Made by a program: the position numbers and the translations under genes
Shown: positions 28,987 through 29,851 of the stretch, one piece after another
Layout: each line of letters starts with the position of its first letter
How positions within the stretch are numbered: the stretch's first letter is position 1
Notes under the pieces: model-generated
Databases searched by the model: none
What the model was told of the DNA's origin: nothing
The model's input: the letters and a program-made list of their open reading frames with translations, nothing else
Origin: a virus
DNA: 29,851 nt
IMG/VR virus record: IMGVR_UViG_3300019755_000013
Span: 1-29,851 of that record
Strand: one strand, 5' to 3'

Positions 28987-29564
28987 TGGATCAGCCAATT
29001 CAACAGCAGGCGCAAGGTCAAGCTGAACAAAACGCAGCACCACAAGAGCCAATGCAAGATGGTGAAGTACAAGCCACTGAACAAGAACAAGCGATGCTTG
29101 AACAGCTTTACATGGTTAGTGATAGCATCATTCACAACGAAGGGCAAGCAGGCGATAAAATTGCTGAAATGGTACTCAAAGCACAAGACGTTAGTGTAGG
29201 TATTGGTAATGCTGCATCAACTGTTTTGATAGGTACTGAAAAGCAAACAGGAAAAATACCTGATGATATGAAAATTCAGTTATCAATGGAGATTATCGCT
29301 ACATTATCAGAGCTTGCTGTTAATGCTGGTGCTTTGGCAGAAGATGAGATTGATGATGATTTTATTGATGCTGCCACAAGCAATATGTATAGCTCCTACT
29401 TGACAGCGAAAGAATCTATGGGCGAATTAGATCCACAAGAACTTGAAAGCTCAGTATCAGAAGCAGAGCAACTAATGGGTGCCAGTGTTCGCAATCAAAA
29501 GTCGCAAGGTCAACCACAACAACCACAAGGCGGCTTACTGTCTATGGGGGGTAAAAATGTCTAG
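28986..29564 (+). CDS. Ejection-cluster protein 3
   Basis: 192 aa; start overlaps the preceding stop (TAATG). The N-terminal 35 residues are Gln/Glu-rich; the centre (about 40-150) is helical and acidic (SDSIIHNEGQAGDKIAEMVL, AEDEIDDDFIDAATSNMY); the C-terminus is a Gln/Pro linker ending LLSMGGKNV. Such small acidic helical proteins occur in podovirus ejection gene clusters. No biochemical role known. It overlaps the next gene by 8 bases. Confidence 0.65.
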   Translation: MDQPIQQQAQGQAEQNAAPQEPMQDGEVQATEQEQAMLEQLYMVSDSIIHNEGQAGDKIAEMVLKAQDVSVGIGNAASTVLIGTEKQTGKIPDDMKIQLSMEIIATLSELAVNAGALAEDEIDDDFIDAATSNMYSSYLTAKESMGELDPQELESSVSEAEQLMGASVRNQKSQGQPQQPQGGLLSMGGKNV

Positions 29565-29851
29565 TTGGGGATTGTTAGGCGGTGTAGGTCGTGGTTTATC
29601 TCAGTTTGGCAGCACATTACAACAAGGAATGTCAGCAGATATAACCGCGCAAAAACAACAAGAAGCAGAAGCACGGAGGCAAGCAAGTATTGAAAAGCGC
29701 TGGGCTAGGCAAGACGCCAAACAAGAAGCGCGCGAATTAAAAGCGGATGCTAGGCATGCTGAAGATAGAACGTGGCGTGAAGAGCGGGCGAAAGTTGGCG
29801 ATAAACAAAACGAACGAAGCATGCAATTACGTGAGTCTCAATCTATTGAAA
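29557..29851 (+). CDS. Large internal virion protein, partial (runs off right edge)
   Basis: ATG at 29557 with GGGGG at 29546-29550; the frame is open through the last base, giving 98 codons. The start (SSWGLLGGVGRGLSQFGSTL) is Gly-rich and amphipathic; the rest is a very charged Arg/Glu/Gln/Ala helix, probably coiled coil. This type of start occurs in the large ejection proteins closing podovirus clusters. The full length and any enzymatic domain (for example a muramidase) lie outside the window. Confidence 0.7.
   Translation, partial: MSSWGLLGGVGRGLSQFGSTLQQGMSADITAQKQQEAEARRQASIEKRWARQDAKQEARELKADARHAEDRTWREERAKVGDKQNERSMQLRESQSIE

Overview
The window is one continuous piece of an AT-rich genome (about 40% G+C by eye) of a temperate, short-tailed (podovirus-like) bacteriophage or prophage. 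Its gene families (DUF1367, YbcO/DUF1364, RuvC-like resolvase, Q-type antiterminator, SAR endolysin, nested Rz/Rz1 spanins, N4-gp56-family capsid) point to a gammaproteobacterial host, possibly marine. The host genus cannot be read from the sequence. No integrase, att site, tRNA or host gene is visible, and both ends cut through genes.

Left part, 1-2.3 kb: immunity and control. An XRE-family repressor (minus strand, 1452-1928) faces a Cro-like protein (2095-2316). A 13-bp palindrome (core TACA-N3-TGTA) lies in this divergent region. It recurs twice about 1.7 kb away, in a second divergent promoter region between a leftward gene (1-303) and a rightward three-gene cassette (426-1455: a 67-aa acidic protein with a repeated NGGGNEPP motif, a five-helix membrane protein, and a single-helix membrane protein). 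That cassette is unrecognised, sits beside the repressor, and is the best candidate here for a lysogeny-associated or exclusion-type function.

2.3-9.0 kb: rightward early/middle genes. These are a zinc-finger protein, several small proteins, a 200-base structured non-coding stretch (3075-3272), an O-like replication initiator, a DnaB-type helicase, a tandem winged-helix protein, DUF1367, a zinc-ribbon mini-protein, a YbcO-like nuclease, a RuvC-like resolvase and a Q-type antiterminator. Most neighbours overlap by 1-4 bases or abut, as in one operon.

9.0-26.2 kb: late operon. A strong promoter (9127-9154) followed at once by an intrinsic terminator (9183-9213) is the lambda pR'/tR' layout that Q overrides. 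The first late gene encodes a DUF2829 (Tad2-type anti-defence) domain fused behind another phage domain. Next come a SAR endolysin and Rz/Rz1, three accessory genes including a LamG-like protein, a pinholin-like holin, terminase small and large subunits, portal, scaffold, major capsid protein, adaptor, nozzle-like protein and a set of tail/appendage proteins. Three further intrinsic terminators lie inside this operon.

26.2-29.85 kb: probable DNA-ejection (internal virion) proteins and a GNAT-like protein. They follow a second promoter (26166-26194) that shares with the late promoter an exact 12-bp element in the -35/-10 spacer, at the same distance from the -10 box. This is a candidate Q-binding element defining a second Q-controlled late unit.
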